DNA from: QHXM01 sp032160705
Lineage (GTDB): Bacteria; Acidobacteriota; Blastocatellia; Pyrinomonadales; Pyrinomonadaceae
Length of the DNA stretch: 64,000 bases
Reading direction: 5' to 3'
NCBI GenBank assembly: GCA_032160705.1
Contig: JAVHVE010000046.1
Coordinates: 1-64,000 of the forward strand
Shown: piece after piece, positions 16,032 to 24,281 of the stretch
How the letters are laid out: each line of letters starts with the position of its first letter
Numbering within the stretch: position 1 is the stretch's first letter
The notes under the pieces: model-generated
Told to the model about the DNA's origin: nothing
What the model saw: the letters and a program-made list of their open reading frames with translations, nothing else
The model's database searches: none
Made by a program: the position numbers and the translations under genes

Positions 16032-16682
16032 TTACAAGAATCTCTTCAGCACACGCCTGAGCGACGCCCGCGCACGATGTGCGCGCACTTTAACTTTGGA
16101 AACTGACCAGCTTGTATACTTTGCTATCTCGGAGACGGACATGCCCTCCGCGTCCATCATCACGAGCACCAGGCGGTCTTCAGGACTGAGACGGGAGAGC
16201 AGCTTGGCCGCCAGGTCACGCGCGACGAGCGCGGATTCGATGTCGCGCCCTCCAGTGTCTGTGGCGAGCAGATGTTCTATCAGCGAAGCCGACTCTTCCT
16301 CCGAAACATCATTCAAAGTGCTTTCCGGTCGCCGTTTCATGCGGCGCAATTCGTCATAGCACGTGTTGAAACTGATGCGCGCCAGCCACGCGGCAAACGA
16401 GTTATCCTGTGTGTTGGAAAAATCAGAGAGGGCGAAATAGGCTTTGGTGAAGCTCTCCTGAACAATCTCTTCGATCTGTTCGCGCTGGCGAAAAAAACGG
16501 CTTGCGATAAGCGAGACTCGACGCCGGTGACGATTGAACAATTCCTCAAACGCCATTTCATCACCAGCGCGGGCGTCGTTCACGAGCGTAAGGTCGGACG
16601 GTTCGCCCGTTGGCTCTCTCGCTAAATTCGTCTGCGACTGTTGCCGCGCCGTAGGGTCGGAGTTATCTGTCATCTCATCCAT
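16032..16682 (-). CDS. ECF (RpoE-type) sigma factor
   Basis: About 216 residues with a polar N-terminal extension. Sigma region 2 (GDEMAFEELFNRHRRRVSLI, EEIVQESFTKAYFALSDF, SFAAWLARISFNTCYDELRR) is followed by region 4 (LSRLSPEDRLVLVMMDAEGM, SVSEIAKYTSWSVSKVKVRA), the latter with a helix-turn-helix for -35 recognition. It should direct RNA polymerase to a small regulon, probably including its own operon. The start is uncertain: 16682 and 16673 are ATG codons without a clear ribosome site, and the frame extends to a TTG at 16730. It heads the run sigma, membrane protein, Spy-like sensor, small protein, DUF5666-like protein, TonB receptor. Confidence 0.88.
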   Translation of the reverse strand: MDEMTDNSDPTARQQSQTNLAREPTGEPSDLTLVNDARAGDEMAFEELFNRHRRRVSLIASRFFRQREQIEEIVQESFTKAYFALSDFSNTQDNSFAAWLARISFNTCYDELRRMKRRPESTLNDVSEEESASLIEHLLATDTGGRDIESALVARDLAAKLLSRLSPEDRLVLVMMDAEGMSVSEIAKYTSWSVSKVKVRAHRARASLRRVLKRFL

Positions 16683-16749
16683 CGAGTTGTAAACCCGCCG
16701 CGCGCGCATCTTAACAAAACATCTGGCCAAACTATCTCTTGGCTGACAC

Positions 16750-16786
16750 GTGAAAATAAAGCGGCAGCCCTGAGTATAGGGCTGCC
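16750..16786 (-). terminator. intrinsic terminator of the Spy-like gene
   Basis: On the minus strand GGCAGCCCT and AGGGCTGCC form a 9-bp stem with a 6-base loop (16763-16786), followed by a T-rich stretch (16750-16762). It separates the upstream Spy-like gene from the sigma-factor operon. Confidence 0.85.
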
Positions 16787-16840
16787 TTGAATTAACCTGA
16801 AGCTATCCCACGCGCCTCTGCGCTCTAGGTTAGAGCAGAT

Positions 16841-17392
16841 TTACTGGTTCTGGACGGGATTTGCCTGGCGATTAGCACGCCGCTCCTGACGTTTCTGTTC
16901 CCACTGCTGGCGCTCTGCGGCCAACTGCGCCTTCTGTTCCGCTGTCAGGACGTTGTACATCTCGAACATCATGTGCGCCCGCGCCACTTCCATTTCGACC
17001 TGAGCATTGGCACGCGCCTGAGCAGCCGCGCGCACCGCAGCTTCGTTGAACGTGCCGCCATTGAGAGCATCGAAGCCACCGCCGCCGCGTCTTTCCCCAC
17101 CCGGCTGACGCTGTGCTTTAAAGCTCTCGTGGTAGCGAGCAGCGATCTGCTTCATCTGCTCCTTCTGGGCATCCGTCAGGTTGAGCTTCTCGAACATGCC
17201 ACCGCCCATCCCGCCTCTCATGCCACGGCCTTCTCCTTTACCGCCTCCGCCGTGCCAGTTGCGCCCGCCACGCTCTTGCCCACCCTGTCCCTGTGTTGAA
17301 GACTGCTGCGCGAATCCGATGATTCCCACCAGTAACATCGTCCCGGCCAGTGTGATTGCGCCGATGACTTTCTTTGAGCTAACTAATTTCAT
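16841..17392 (-). CDS. secreted Spy/CpxP-family protein, Gly/Arg-rich
   Basis: A 183-residue protein. After a signal peptide (about 1-29) comes a Gly/Arg/His-rich segment (NWHGGGGKGEGRGMRGGMGG). The Spy-like helical pair follows, with the signatures EKLNLTDAQKEQMKQIAARY and YNVLTAEQKAQLAAERQQWE, separated by a long helix. The C-terminus is very rich in Gln, Arg and Asn. Spy-like proteins act as ATP-independent periplasmic chaperones. It is transcribed just before the sigma-factor operon in the same direction but has its own terminator. GGAG lies eight bases before the ATG. Confidence 0.82.
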   Translation of the reverse strand: MKLVSSKKVIGAITLAGTMLLVGIIGFAQQSSTQGQGGQERGGRNWHGGGGKGEGRGMRGGMGGGMFEKLNLTDAQKEQMKQIAARYHESFKAQRQPGGERRGGGGFDALNGGTFNEAAVRAAAQARANAQVEMEVARAHMMFEMYNVLTAEQKAQLAAERQQWEQKRQERRANRQANPVQNQ

Positions 17393-17914
17393 TTGTCTTT
17401 CTCCATTTTGTGTGAATTGTAAGTAGAGCCGCAGTCGGACACAGGAGAGAATGACGCCCTAATCCGGCCAGTCTATATGCAAGACGAGCGGCGAGGCATG
17501 ACGGTTACAGTTTTTTCGCAGTTCGAGTTCAAAACGGCGCTCTTGGTGCTCTACAGACTAAAACAGATGCGCTTAATGTCATCATTGGCGTGCTCATCAT
17601 TGCCGCGGCTGGTGAGATACTGAGGCTTATCCGCCTCGGTAAAATGAGACCGAACAAGAGTTGATGAACGCAGCTATGGAAGAGCGCCTGTCGATCATCT
17701 TCGCCATCGACCGCAGCTTTCGGGATTGAGGTCATATCAAAACAGTTAGCTATATTCCAGGGCAAATAGGATTACGCTCCGGGCTAAAAATATGAAGCTT
17801 TATTTGCTTCCTCAATCTTAATTTATATTGCAAAGTGCTTGACAACATAAGAATAATTATCAGTCGTTGCGGCTGAGTGATTAGCAAAAGCGTTCGGCTT
17901 ACACTAATGACTCG
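17393..17914. other. 522-base intergenic region, possible gene remnant
   Basis: The region holds the promoter side of the Spy-like gene (right up to about 17470) and then no convincing gene. On the plus strand around 17565-17665 the phrase NVIIGVLIIAAAGEILRLIR can be read, which looks like a membrane helix, and a short MNAAMEERLSIIFAIDR frame follows. Both stop quickly and lack start signals, so they may be remains of a decayed gene or chance. The last 100 bases are A/T-rich. Confidence 0.35.
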
Positions 17915-18682
17915 TCACTTCTCGTCGGAGACGAGGGCGACGCGGAATCCCATCAGCGACCAATCGGCTTCGCCCTCGACTTCGTTGATGTAGGAAAAAT
18001 CCCCTGGCGCATTCGAGCCGACGGCGTAGCAGTTGGCGTTGCCTTGCTCATCCCTGTAAAAGCCGAGTTCGAGCGTGTCCGTCTCGCTCCATTCCGTGTG
18101 AAAGATTGTGCCGATGAGATTGAAGACGGCGGGCGGGCAGACCGTGACGCGGTAGCCTGTGGGGAGAATAGAGCGCGCACGCCAATCTTCATTCACGACG
18201 CGGATGAATTCACGCAGGGAAAGATAGTTGTGAGCGTAGCGCGTGCCGTTCACCATTCCGGCGCGTCCCAGGTAGGCCGCAAACGGGTCGGCGGAAGCAT
18301 CGTGACCATAAGGCGTCCCATAGAACTGCTTGTTTTCGGGAAGGTAGCGCGGCTTCGGCGTCGTCTCCACGCCGATGACGTGTCCCTGATGCAGCTTGTG
18401 ACCGGTGATGATCTGGTCGCGATAGCTTGGCGCGTGCTCGCGCGGCTTTGTGAAATCTCGCGGAGCCCTGGGGTAGAGACGCGCCAGGTAGGAATCGTCG
18501 AGCGGGAGTGCGCTCGCCTGTGGGATGACGTGCCATTCGATGTTGAAGTGAGCGAGACCTTCGGCCATCTCTGGCCGCAACTCAGGCTTCAAAGCTTCGG
18601 GAGCTATTAAGGGCGTATCCCTCGGGAGTTCAAAGAAATCACGCTGCTTCTTTGAGCTTTCTTCTACAAAATCGGATAACAA
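17915..18682 (-). CDS. hypothetical protein
   Basis: About 255 residues, not recognised. The frame is open to 18751, but a TTG at 18682 with GGGAGG six bases upstream is a better start than any upstream ATG, and it removes an unlikely N-terminal part. The protein is soluble and rich in Pro, Tyr and His. Notable segments are PRDFTKPREHAPSYRDQIIT, HDASADPFAAYLGRAG and a well-structured C-terminal half (YRVTVCPPAVFNLIGTIFHT, ELGFYRDEQGNANCYAVGSN, EADWSLMGFRVALV). The alternation of aromatic and acidic residues there suggests a beta-rich domain. No signal peptide, membrane segment or operon partner is seen. Confidence 0.6.
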   Translation of the reverse strand: MLSDFVEESSKKQRDFFELPRDTPLIAPEALKPELRPEMAEGLAHFNIEWHVIPQASALPLDDSYLARLYPRAPRDFTKPREHAPSYRDQIITGHKLHQGHVIGVETTPKPRYLPENKQFYGTPYGHDASADPFAAYLGRAGMVNGTRYAHNYLSLREFIRVVNEDWRARSILPTGYRVTVCPPAVFNLIGTIFHTEWSETDTLELGFYRDEQGNANCYAVGSNAPGDFSYINEVEGEADWSLMGFRVALVSDEK

Positions 18683-18771
18683 TATTTCCTCCCTCGCCTT
18701 TAGGAAGTGACATATTTGACACCGTAATACAGATAGAGCAAGCGTCGCCAATGGGCTGTGATAGGCATGAA

Positions 18772-18806
18772 GGGCGGTAAATTAACTAGGTTTACCGCCC
18801 CTTTTT
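18772..18806 (+). terminator. orphan intrinsic terminator
   Basis: GGGCGGTAAA at 18772-18781 pairs perfectly with TTTACCGCCC at 18791-18800 and is followed by CTTTTTC on the plus strand. The only gene nearby on the left is on the minus strand, so this terminator has no visible plus-strand gene. It may end a small RNA or an antisense transcript. Confidence 0.75.
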
Positions 18807-19059
18807 CAGAGTAGGCATGAATGGTCTTGCACAATTTTCGCACAGGGTTATATCAAAGGTAGTTTTATTAATATCACTCGTTGTCCTGCCTGGTATTCTA
18901 CCATCTGTCGGAAGAGAATGCGCGCGGGGCTGCGGTCGTCTCGGGCATTGGCGTTTGGTCGCAGACCTGCGCGCTGCTGATGCAGGGCGTTGTGTGGCAC
19001 GGGATACCGCAATATAGCACCACTTTTCGCAGGTAGTCCAACCGGAGGAAAACACTAAT

Positions 19060-19845
19060 GTGACCAACCAAATCCGCTTCGACGACGGGGCTGCCTACGA
19101 ACGATACATGGGCAAGTGGAGCCAGCTTGCAGGTGAAACTTTCCTCGACTGGCTGGCTCCACAATCAGGTTTGCGCTGGCTCGACGTGGGCTGCGGCAAC
19201 GGAGCCTTTACCGAAATGCTCGTCGAGCGGTGTGCGCCAGCCTCAGTACAGGGGATAGACCCGTCTGAGGGGCAGCTCGCCTTTGCTCGCACACGACCCG
19301 CGTCGCGTGTCGCACAGTTTTGTCAGGGCGATGCCATGGCACTGCCTTTCCCCGACGACACGTTCGACGCTGCTGTCATGCCGCTGGTGATTCTCTTCGT
19401 TCCCAACCCGGCCAGGGGCGTTGCCGAAATGGCGCGAGTGGTCTGCCCGGGTGGCACCGTTGCAGCCTACATTTGGGACATGGAAGGCAGCGGTTTCCCT
19501 TACGAGGCGTTGCACGATGAAATGCGTGCGCTGGGCGTTGAAGTTCCGACGCCGCCGAGCCCTGACGCGTCTCGAATAGACGCAATGCGGGACTTGTGGA
19601 CTGGTGCGGGTTTGGTACGGGTCGAAACGCGGGAGATCACCGTGCGACGGACATTCAATGATTTCGACGACTACTGGACGACCATCCTCGGGGGGCCGAG
19701 CGTCGGTCCACATCTCGCAGCGATGGCGTCCCGTGATCTCGCGCGACTCTGTGCGCGGATGCGCGCGCACCTGCCAGCAGATGCTGCTGGCCGGATCACC
19801 TATAGTGCCCGGGCTAACGCAGTAAAGGGTCGCGTATCAAACTAA
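19060..19845 (+). CDS. class I SAM-dependent methyltransferase
   Basis: A 261-residue soluble methyltransferase of the Methyltransf_11/25 type. Motif I is LDVGCGNGAFTEM, the acidic residue that binds the ribose is in GIDPSEGQL, motif II is GDAMALPFPDDTFDAAV and the post-motif segment is RVVCPGGTVAAYIWD. The substrate is not evident. The GTG at 19060 is chosen for the GGAGG 13 bases upstream and because it gives a family-like N-terminus. Nothing else is in the operon. The 240 bases upstream are non-coding apart from weak short frames. Confidence 0.88.
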   Translation: MTNQIRFDDGAAYERYMGKWSQLAGETFLDWLAPQSGLRWLDVGCGNGAFTEMLVERCAPASVQGIDPSEGQLAFARTRPASRVAQFCQGDAMALPFPDDTFDAAVMPLVILFVPNPARGVAEMARVVCPGGTVAAYIWDMEGSGFPYEALHDEMRALGVEVPTPPSPDASRIDAMRDLWTGAGLVRVETREITVRRTFNDFDDYWTTILGGPSVGPHLAAMASRDLARLCARMRAHLPADAAGRITYSARANAVKGRVSN

Positions 19846-20008
19846 TTTGAAGGATGAATCTCTGTGTGACTTTGGAAACGCCCGTTTACTTGTGAAGATT
19901 TTGAATTGGTGCAAAGTCGAAGCAATCCAATGCCACTCGTACAGACTCATTTTTGTGCGAAAAGCTATGTAGGGTGCATAGTGGTTTCGCTTTGGTTCGG
20001 GCTGCGAC

Positions 20009-21019
20009 TCAGCTTTTCGGAGCGACGTAAGAGCGACGTGTTTTGACCACCAGCTTGCCCGGCTGGCTCTTCTGTGCCGCCGGAGAGATTTCGAGCTTGA
20101 GCTTGCGTAGAGTGCCATCGCGCTTTTTGTTTGAAGAGACGAAGCCTATGCTATAGCGTGAGCGCAGGTGATCTATCAGCGAATTGAAAGCGCGATCAAG
20201 ATTCTCCGGCTTATCGTCCAGCACCTCGCCGCCGGTCTCTTCCGCCAGCTTGTTGATCCTCAAACTGTGCGCCTTGAACAACCCGCCGATGCTTGTGGCC
20301 GTGCGCATGATCCCGCTTTCCATGCGCTGCCCCGCACTACTGGGAATCAATCCGCAGACGACGCTGCCGGATTCAAAGACCTCCTGCATCGCCGCATTCC
20401 CCGAAGGGCCAGCGCAATCGAAATTACTGGTGACACCCGTAATGACGATGATGACCCGGCGACCTGTGGGATTGCTCGCCCTGATCATATAGTGCGCTGC
20501 TTCATAGAAAGCCCGATTCAAACAGTGATTTGCTTCTTCGTCATGATCGGGGACGCGGTTCAAGGCTTCTGCAATCTTGCTTCGATCACGACTAAAGCCC
20601 TCAATCAGTTCGGTCGTGTTGTGGTAAGTCATCAGCGCCACCTCATCCTCAGGCTTGAGGCGTTTGAGGGCTTCCATAGTGGCACGGCGCACGTCTGAGC
20701 CAAACGGGTCCAGACATCCACCCCTGTCAACCAGTAAGAGCACGGATAGTGGATAGGCATCCTGGCTGAAATTCGTGATCTGCTGTTTGACTCCGTCTTC
20801 AGAAAGAATAAAGTTTTCTTGTTTCAGTCCCCCGACTACGCGGCTGGTCTTCTTTTGCATGATGAGCGCATCCAGCACGACCAGATCAATATCCACTTTG
20901 ACGACATCACCGGGGGGCTGCCCGACGATTCTTTCGCGGGTCTGTGTTGCCACAGGGACGGGCACAAAACACGCCAGGATAAACGCTATTGAGAGTAATG
21001 TAAGGGTGAGCCACTTCAT
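20009..21019 (-). CDS. secreted VWFA-related protein (acidobacterial VWA family)
   Basis: A 336-residue exported protein. A signal peptide (MKWLTLTLLSIAFILACFVP) is followed by the strand-rich module typical of the family (VDIDLVVLDALIMQKKTSRV, ENFILSEDGVKQQI). The von Willebrand A domain starts at YPLSVLLLVDRGGCLDPF. The metal-site motif DxSxS is degenerate here (DRGGC), so metal binding is doubtful. Later strands (RRVIIVITGVTSNFD, GSVVCGLIPSS) and the LRSRYSIGFVS end segment fit TIGR03436. Such proteins are numerous in Acidobacteria and of unknown role. The ATG at 21019 has GGAGG five bases before it; an upstream ATG at 21037 has none. Confidence 0.85.
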   Translation of the reverse strand: MKWLTLTLLSIAFILACFVPVPVATQTRERIVGQPPGDVVKVDIDLVVLDALIMQKKTSRVVGGLKQENFILSEDGVKQQITNFSQDAYPLSVLLLVDRGGCLDPFGSDVRRATMEALKRLKPEDEVALMTYHNTTELIEGFSRDRSKIAEALNRVPDHDEEANHCLNRAFYEAAHYMIRASNPTGRRVIIVITGVTSNFDCAGPSGNAAMQEVFESGSVVCGLIPSSAGQRMESGIMRTATSIGGLFKAHSLRINKLAEETGGEVLDDKPENLDRAFNSLIDHLRSRYSIGFVSSNKKRDGTLRKLKLEISPAAQKSQPGKLVVKTRRSYVAPKS

Positions 21020-21481
21020 AAGTGCCTCCTTGGGCAAGGGGGTGAACTGACTGTCTTGTCAGCGTACGAGTAAATTGGAAGATAAACAGCTTAACTCCGG
21101 CCAGCGCCTTTGAGATCAATTGAGACCACGCGCCAAGCTCTTAGAGCTAAATCCCTGAATTGCTGATCAAGCGCAAGAGCAAGTCTTGTACCTCTGAGAT
21201 ATGAAGGGAGTGTGAATGTGGATTTGGTGGTTTTCTGTCAAAAAGACAACAAAAATCTCTAGCGGGCTATTCTAAATCGTAATCGCCTGACACTATTTCG
21301 TGGATAAAGGGAACTATCTTCACCGCATTAAATGATCCAATGACTGTGATGGATAGAGACCGGCGCATTTGTGAGGGTGCGCCGGTTTTGCTTTTCTTGG
21401 GTTCTTGCAATAAATGGTAAGTGCTTGCAGGTTTGAACCGCAGACCCCTACCATGTCAAGACAGATTACATAACTGGCAAA
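21020..21481. other. 462-base intergenic region with an orphan terminator
   Basis: It contains the leader of the VWA gene at its left end. At 21359-21395 a perfect hairpin (ACCGGCGCA at 21359-21367 and TGCGCCGGT at 21378-21386, then TTTGCTTTTC) reads as a plus-strand intrinsic terminator, although both neighbouring genes are on the minus strand. No open frame with a start signal is seen. A small plus-strand RNA ending at about 21395 is possible. Confidence 0.55.
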
Positions 21482-22198
21482 CTACAAGTGGCGCTTCTTG
21501 CGTGCCCTCATCACTACTCCTGCTAGTCCCGTGCCGAGTAGTAGCAATGTCGCTGGTTCCGGGATAGCGGCTGCTCTAATGTTGTCCACACCTAGATGTG
21601 CCTGAACCGCCGGTATCGGGAATACCGGATTAGGGAAATTTGGATTGGGGCTGTGGTAGAGGCGGATTGCGGTCGCTCCCGTTAGCGCCGAGAAGACATC
21701 ACCTAGTCCGGCTGTCAGGTCCTCGGGCCTGATGAGGAAGGTGACACTTGTCCAGCCACTTCCCGCAGGTAGGAATATAGAATTAGTCGAGAACGCAACG
21801 TTGCTCGGCGGGCCGAACATCGGGTCCTCGAACGCAAGCCGCAGGTAAAGGTCTGTCGTGCCCAGATTATTTACGTCCATCACGATAGCATTAACACCGG
21901 CAGCGATGTAGTTTCCTGCCCACTGGGACTCGTTGAGCACGCTGAGCCTGCTCTGCGACCCTATTCCACCTAGCGAGGTGAGAGACATGTAATGGTCGGT
22001 CGCGCCTGCGGGGCCGCCTGTTGCGATGGGGGCTGGCTGGGGCGGGGTCATGGGGCCACCAGTAAACCAGCCCGCGCTTGTTCCACTCTCAAAAGTATCG
22101 ATCTGACCGAGCACTACAGGGTCGGCAACGGCGACGGACGGCAGGAGCAAACAAGAGGCTGCTAGAAGCGTAACGGTTAACCGTCTCCTAATGTTCAT
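21482..22198 (-). CDS. PEP-CTERM exported protein
   Basis: A 238-residue exported protein. An N-terminal signal peptide (RRRLTVTLLAASCLLLPSVA, then VADP) is followed by a jelly-roll-like beta domain with no known name. The C-terminal sorting tail is textbook PEP-CTERM: AIPEPATLLLLGTGLAGVVM followed by RARKKRHL. Proteins of this type are processed by an exosortase (EpsH family) and usually end up in extracellular polysaccharide matrix. No exosortase gene is in the window. AAAGGAG stands just before the ATG. Confidence 0.92.
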   Translation of the reverse strand: MNIRRRLTVTLLAASCLLLPSVAVADPVVLGQIDTFESGTSAGWFTGGPMTPPQPAPIATGGPAGATDHYMSLTSLGGIGSQSRLSVLNESQWAGNYIAAGVNAIVMDVNNLGTTDLYLRLAFEDPMFGPPSNVAFSTNSIFLPAGSGWTSVTFLIRPEDLTAGLGDVFSALTGATAIRLYHSPNPNFPNPVFPIPAVQAHLGVDNIRAAAIPEPATLLLLGTGLAGVVMRARKKRHL

Positions 22199-22368
22199 GT
22201 GGGTCTCCTTTTAATCAAAGTGCCGCGATGGAAATTACGTCGGGAATCATTATTGAGTGCTGAATAAGAGATGCAGGGCAAATGCAGACCCTGAACTACA
22301 GCCTCTTAGTTTGTCTGTAGGCACAAGGATTCCGCACAATCAGCGTGGCATAGACTTTTAAGGTGGTG

Positions 22369-22596
22369 AAATTTACTCCCTGCGGTACACCTTCGCCACC
22401 TTGCAGATGATGTCTGGCGAGCGCGACAAGGTGATTCGCCGAGCTGATGGGCCACTCGAAGGTAAACTTCAACCAGGAAGTCTATCAGAAGGTTTTGCCG
22501 GTTATGCGAGAGCGCGCCTCCGATGGACTCGAAAAGATGCTTTTTAAGGAGTCTTGCACACTGTTCGCACAACCGGTAAGCGAACGTGAGATGTAA
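22369..22596 (+). pseudogene. tyrosine recombinase (phage integrase) C-terminal remnant, frameshifted
   Basis: In one frame the sequence reads IYSLRYTFATLQMMSGERDK followed by VI. After an extra base at about 22438, the next frame reads ELMGHSKVNFNQEVYQKVLP followed by VMRERASDGLEKMLF, to a TAA at 22594. These are box II (usually HxLRHTFAT), the later LMGHS histidine and the catalytic Tyr region of a tyrosine recombinase. The first active-site His is Tyr here, the N-terminal two thirds are missing and a frameshift separates the halves, so it cannot be active. It marks the scar of a former integrated element beside the PEP-CTERM gene. Confidence 0.8.
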
Positions 22597-22811
22597 GTGA
22601 GTGATTTGACATACCTTTCAGCGATGCCACGCACTATAATACATTTTAATCATAAATCTCTTGTGATGACAGTCAGGCCAGGGCGTTCGGATAGAATCAA
22701 GCAGAATTATTTCCGCGCACCTATAGGGTAAGTTGCTTAAAAAATCGTAACCGGAGAGAGCCCTGCAACGTCTTCAATAAAGATGTCTTACTAAATAAGA
22801 AACAGGTATAA

Positions 22812-24173
22812 ATGCTACTCATGTTTTTTTCATTTCTCTCCCGCAAGGTTCGCCAGTCCGCGCTCATCGGCTGTGTGCTCACCCTTTCGCTGCTTGGCGC
22901 AGCCTGTGGTGGGCGCTCTGAGCCAAGGGCAAATGCCAGCAGGGAAGGCTCTAACGGAAACACAAGAAGAGGCGGAGGCGGGGAGGCGGCGGAAGGACCC
23001 GCCATTCCGGTGACCACCGCGAAGGCGATTGCGCGCGAAGTGCCCTCCTACATTCAAGCCTCCGGGAGTCTGATAGCTGATGAAACTTCAGACGTTGCTT
23101 CGCAAGCTTCGGGGCAAGTCATTGCGACTCCGGTCGGCGTCGGCGCATTCGTGCGGCAGGGGACTGTGATTGCCCGCTTGAATGACAGAGACGCCCGATT
23201 GCGTCTACGGCAAGCGCAGGCCAGCGTCCAGCAGGCCATCGCCGGAGTCCGTCAGGCGGAAGCGCGTTTGGGCTTGCGTCCCGGCGGGAATTTCGATGCC
23301 AGCACAAATCCAGAGGTGCGCGCCTCGAGCGCCAACTACGATCAAGCGGTCGCGGAGTTGCGTCTGGCGGAAGCCAACGAGCGGCGTTACCGCGAACTCG
23401 TCGAAACGGGCGACGTGGCCTTGAGCATCTACGATCAATATCGCACGCAGAGAGACACGGCGAGGGCACGCGCCGCGAGCGCGCGCCAGCAGCTCGAATC
23501 CGCGATTAACACCGCACGCCAGAGCAATCAGGCGATTCAGAGCGCCGAAGCCGCCGTTGAGTCGGCACGTTCGCAGGTGGCCATCGCGCAGAAGGCTGTG
23601 GCCGATACCGTCATCCGCGCGCCCTACGCGGGTTACGTCAGCAATCGTCCCATCGCCGTTGGTGAATACGTGACGCCCGCGTCCATTGTGGCAACGGTGC
23701 TGCGCACCAATCCAATCAAATTGCAATTGCAAGTCCCGGAGGCTGATGTTCCATTCATCACCACTGGCATGGGCGTCTCGCTGGAAGTCGAAGCGCACCG
23801 TGATAAAAAGTTTGGGGGGCAGGTCTCGGCGGTCAATCCGGCGATTGACCCGGTCTCGCGCTCGGCGGTGGTCGAGGCATCAATCGAGAACGGTGACAAC
23901 GCGTTGCGCTCCGGCATGTTCGCCACCGCGCGCATTGTCAGGCCCGGCGGAAATAAAGCGGTGTTTGTCCCGCGCGCGGCAGTCTTCGGCGATCAGAACA
24001 CGCAATCGTATCGCGTCTTTGTCATTCAGGGCGACGTAGCGAAGTTGCGTGTCGTGCAGATCGGGCAGGAAGAGGCCGACCAGGTACAGATTCTTTCGGG
24101 CGTCGGGGCAGACGACGTGGTGGCGACCAGCAACCTTCAACAACTCTACGAAGGGGCGCGGGTCAAACAATGA
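22812..24173 (+). CDS. RND efflux periplasmic adaptor (membrane fusion lipoprotein)
   Basis: A 453-residue lipoprotein with the lipobox LLGAAC (Cys32). A low-complexity Gly/Asn/Arg linker is followed by the split lipoyl domain (ETSDVASQASGQVIATPVGV, then VIRAPYAGYVSNRPIAVGEY), a long alpha-hairpin between its halves, a beta-barrel (NPIKLQLQVPEADVPFITTG) and the membrane-proximal part. The hairpin is long enough to reach a TolC-type channel. It is the first gene of the efflux operon. A heptamer hairpin lies in the 108-base gap to the pump gene. The start is one of two close ATGs (22812 or 22821) with only a weak ribosome site. Confidence 0.93.
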   Translation: MLLMFFSFLSRKVRQSALIGCVLTLSLLGAACGGRSEPRANASREGSNGNTRRGGGGEAAEGPAIPVTTAKAIAREVPSYIQASGSLIADETSDVASQASGQVIATPVGVGAFVRQGTVIARLNDRDARLRLRQAQASVQQAIAGVRQAEARLGLRPGGNFDASTNPEVRASSANYDQAVAELRLAEANERRYRELVETGDVALSIYDQYRTQRDTARARAASARQQLESAINTARQSNQAIQSAEAAVESARSQVAIAQKAVADTVIRAPYAGYVSNRPIAVGEYVTPASIVATVLRTNPIKLQLQVPEADVPFITTGMGVSLEVEAHRDKKFGGQVSAVNPAIDPVSRSAVVEASIENGDNALRSGMFATARIVRPGGNKAVFVPRAAVFGDQNTQSYRVFVIQGDVAKLRVVQIGQEEADQVQILSGVGADDVVATSNLQQLYEGARVKQ

Positions 24174-24177
24174 ACAG

Positions 24178-24263
24178 TTTTTAGTTTTGAGTTTTCAGTT
24201 TTGAGTTTTCAGAAGAAGCAACCGGGTCTTTGCTGAAAACTGAAAACTCAAAACTGAAAACTT
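24178..24263. repeat. heptamer-repeat hairpin between adaptor and pump genes
   Basis: The left arm (24178-24212) is five 7-base units of the type TTTTGAG/TTTTCAG. The right arm (24233-24263) is units of the type CTGAAAA/CTCAAAA, their reverse complement. The loop is about 20 bases. The pump gene after it has its own GGAG nine bases before its ATG. Confidence 0.88.
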
Positions 24264-24281
24264 ACAAGCGGAGCTTGTTCT

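Noticed and set aside
17529..17765. 78-codon minus-strand frame in the gap after the Spy-like gene
   Set aside because: No ribosome site, no recognisable segment, and it lies in a region that looks like decayed sequence.
18817..19017. 66-codon plus-strand frame before the methyltransferase gene, and an alternative 51-codon frame over the same bases
   Set aside because: Neither has a ribosome site or a family-like sequence; the second contains a possible helix but cannot be separated from chance.
22306..22572. 88-codon minus-strand frame
   Set aside because: It is antisense to the tyrosine recombinase remnant, whose residues are clearly recognisable on the plus strand.
22606..22640. TTGACA and TATAAT before the efflux operon
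   Set aside because: Both hexamers are perfect but 23 bases apart, too far for a sigma70 promoter. They may be chance or part of overlapping promoters.
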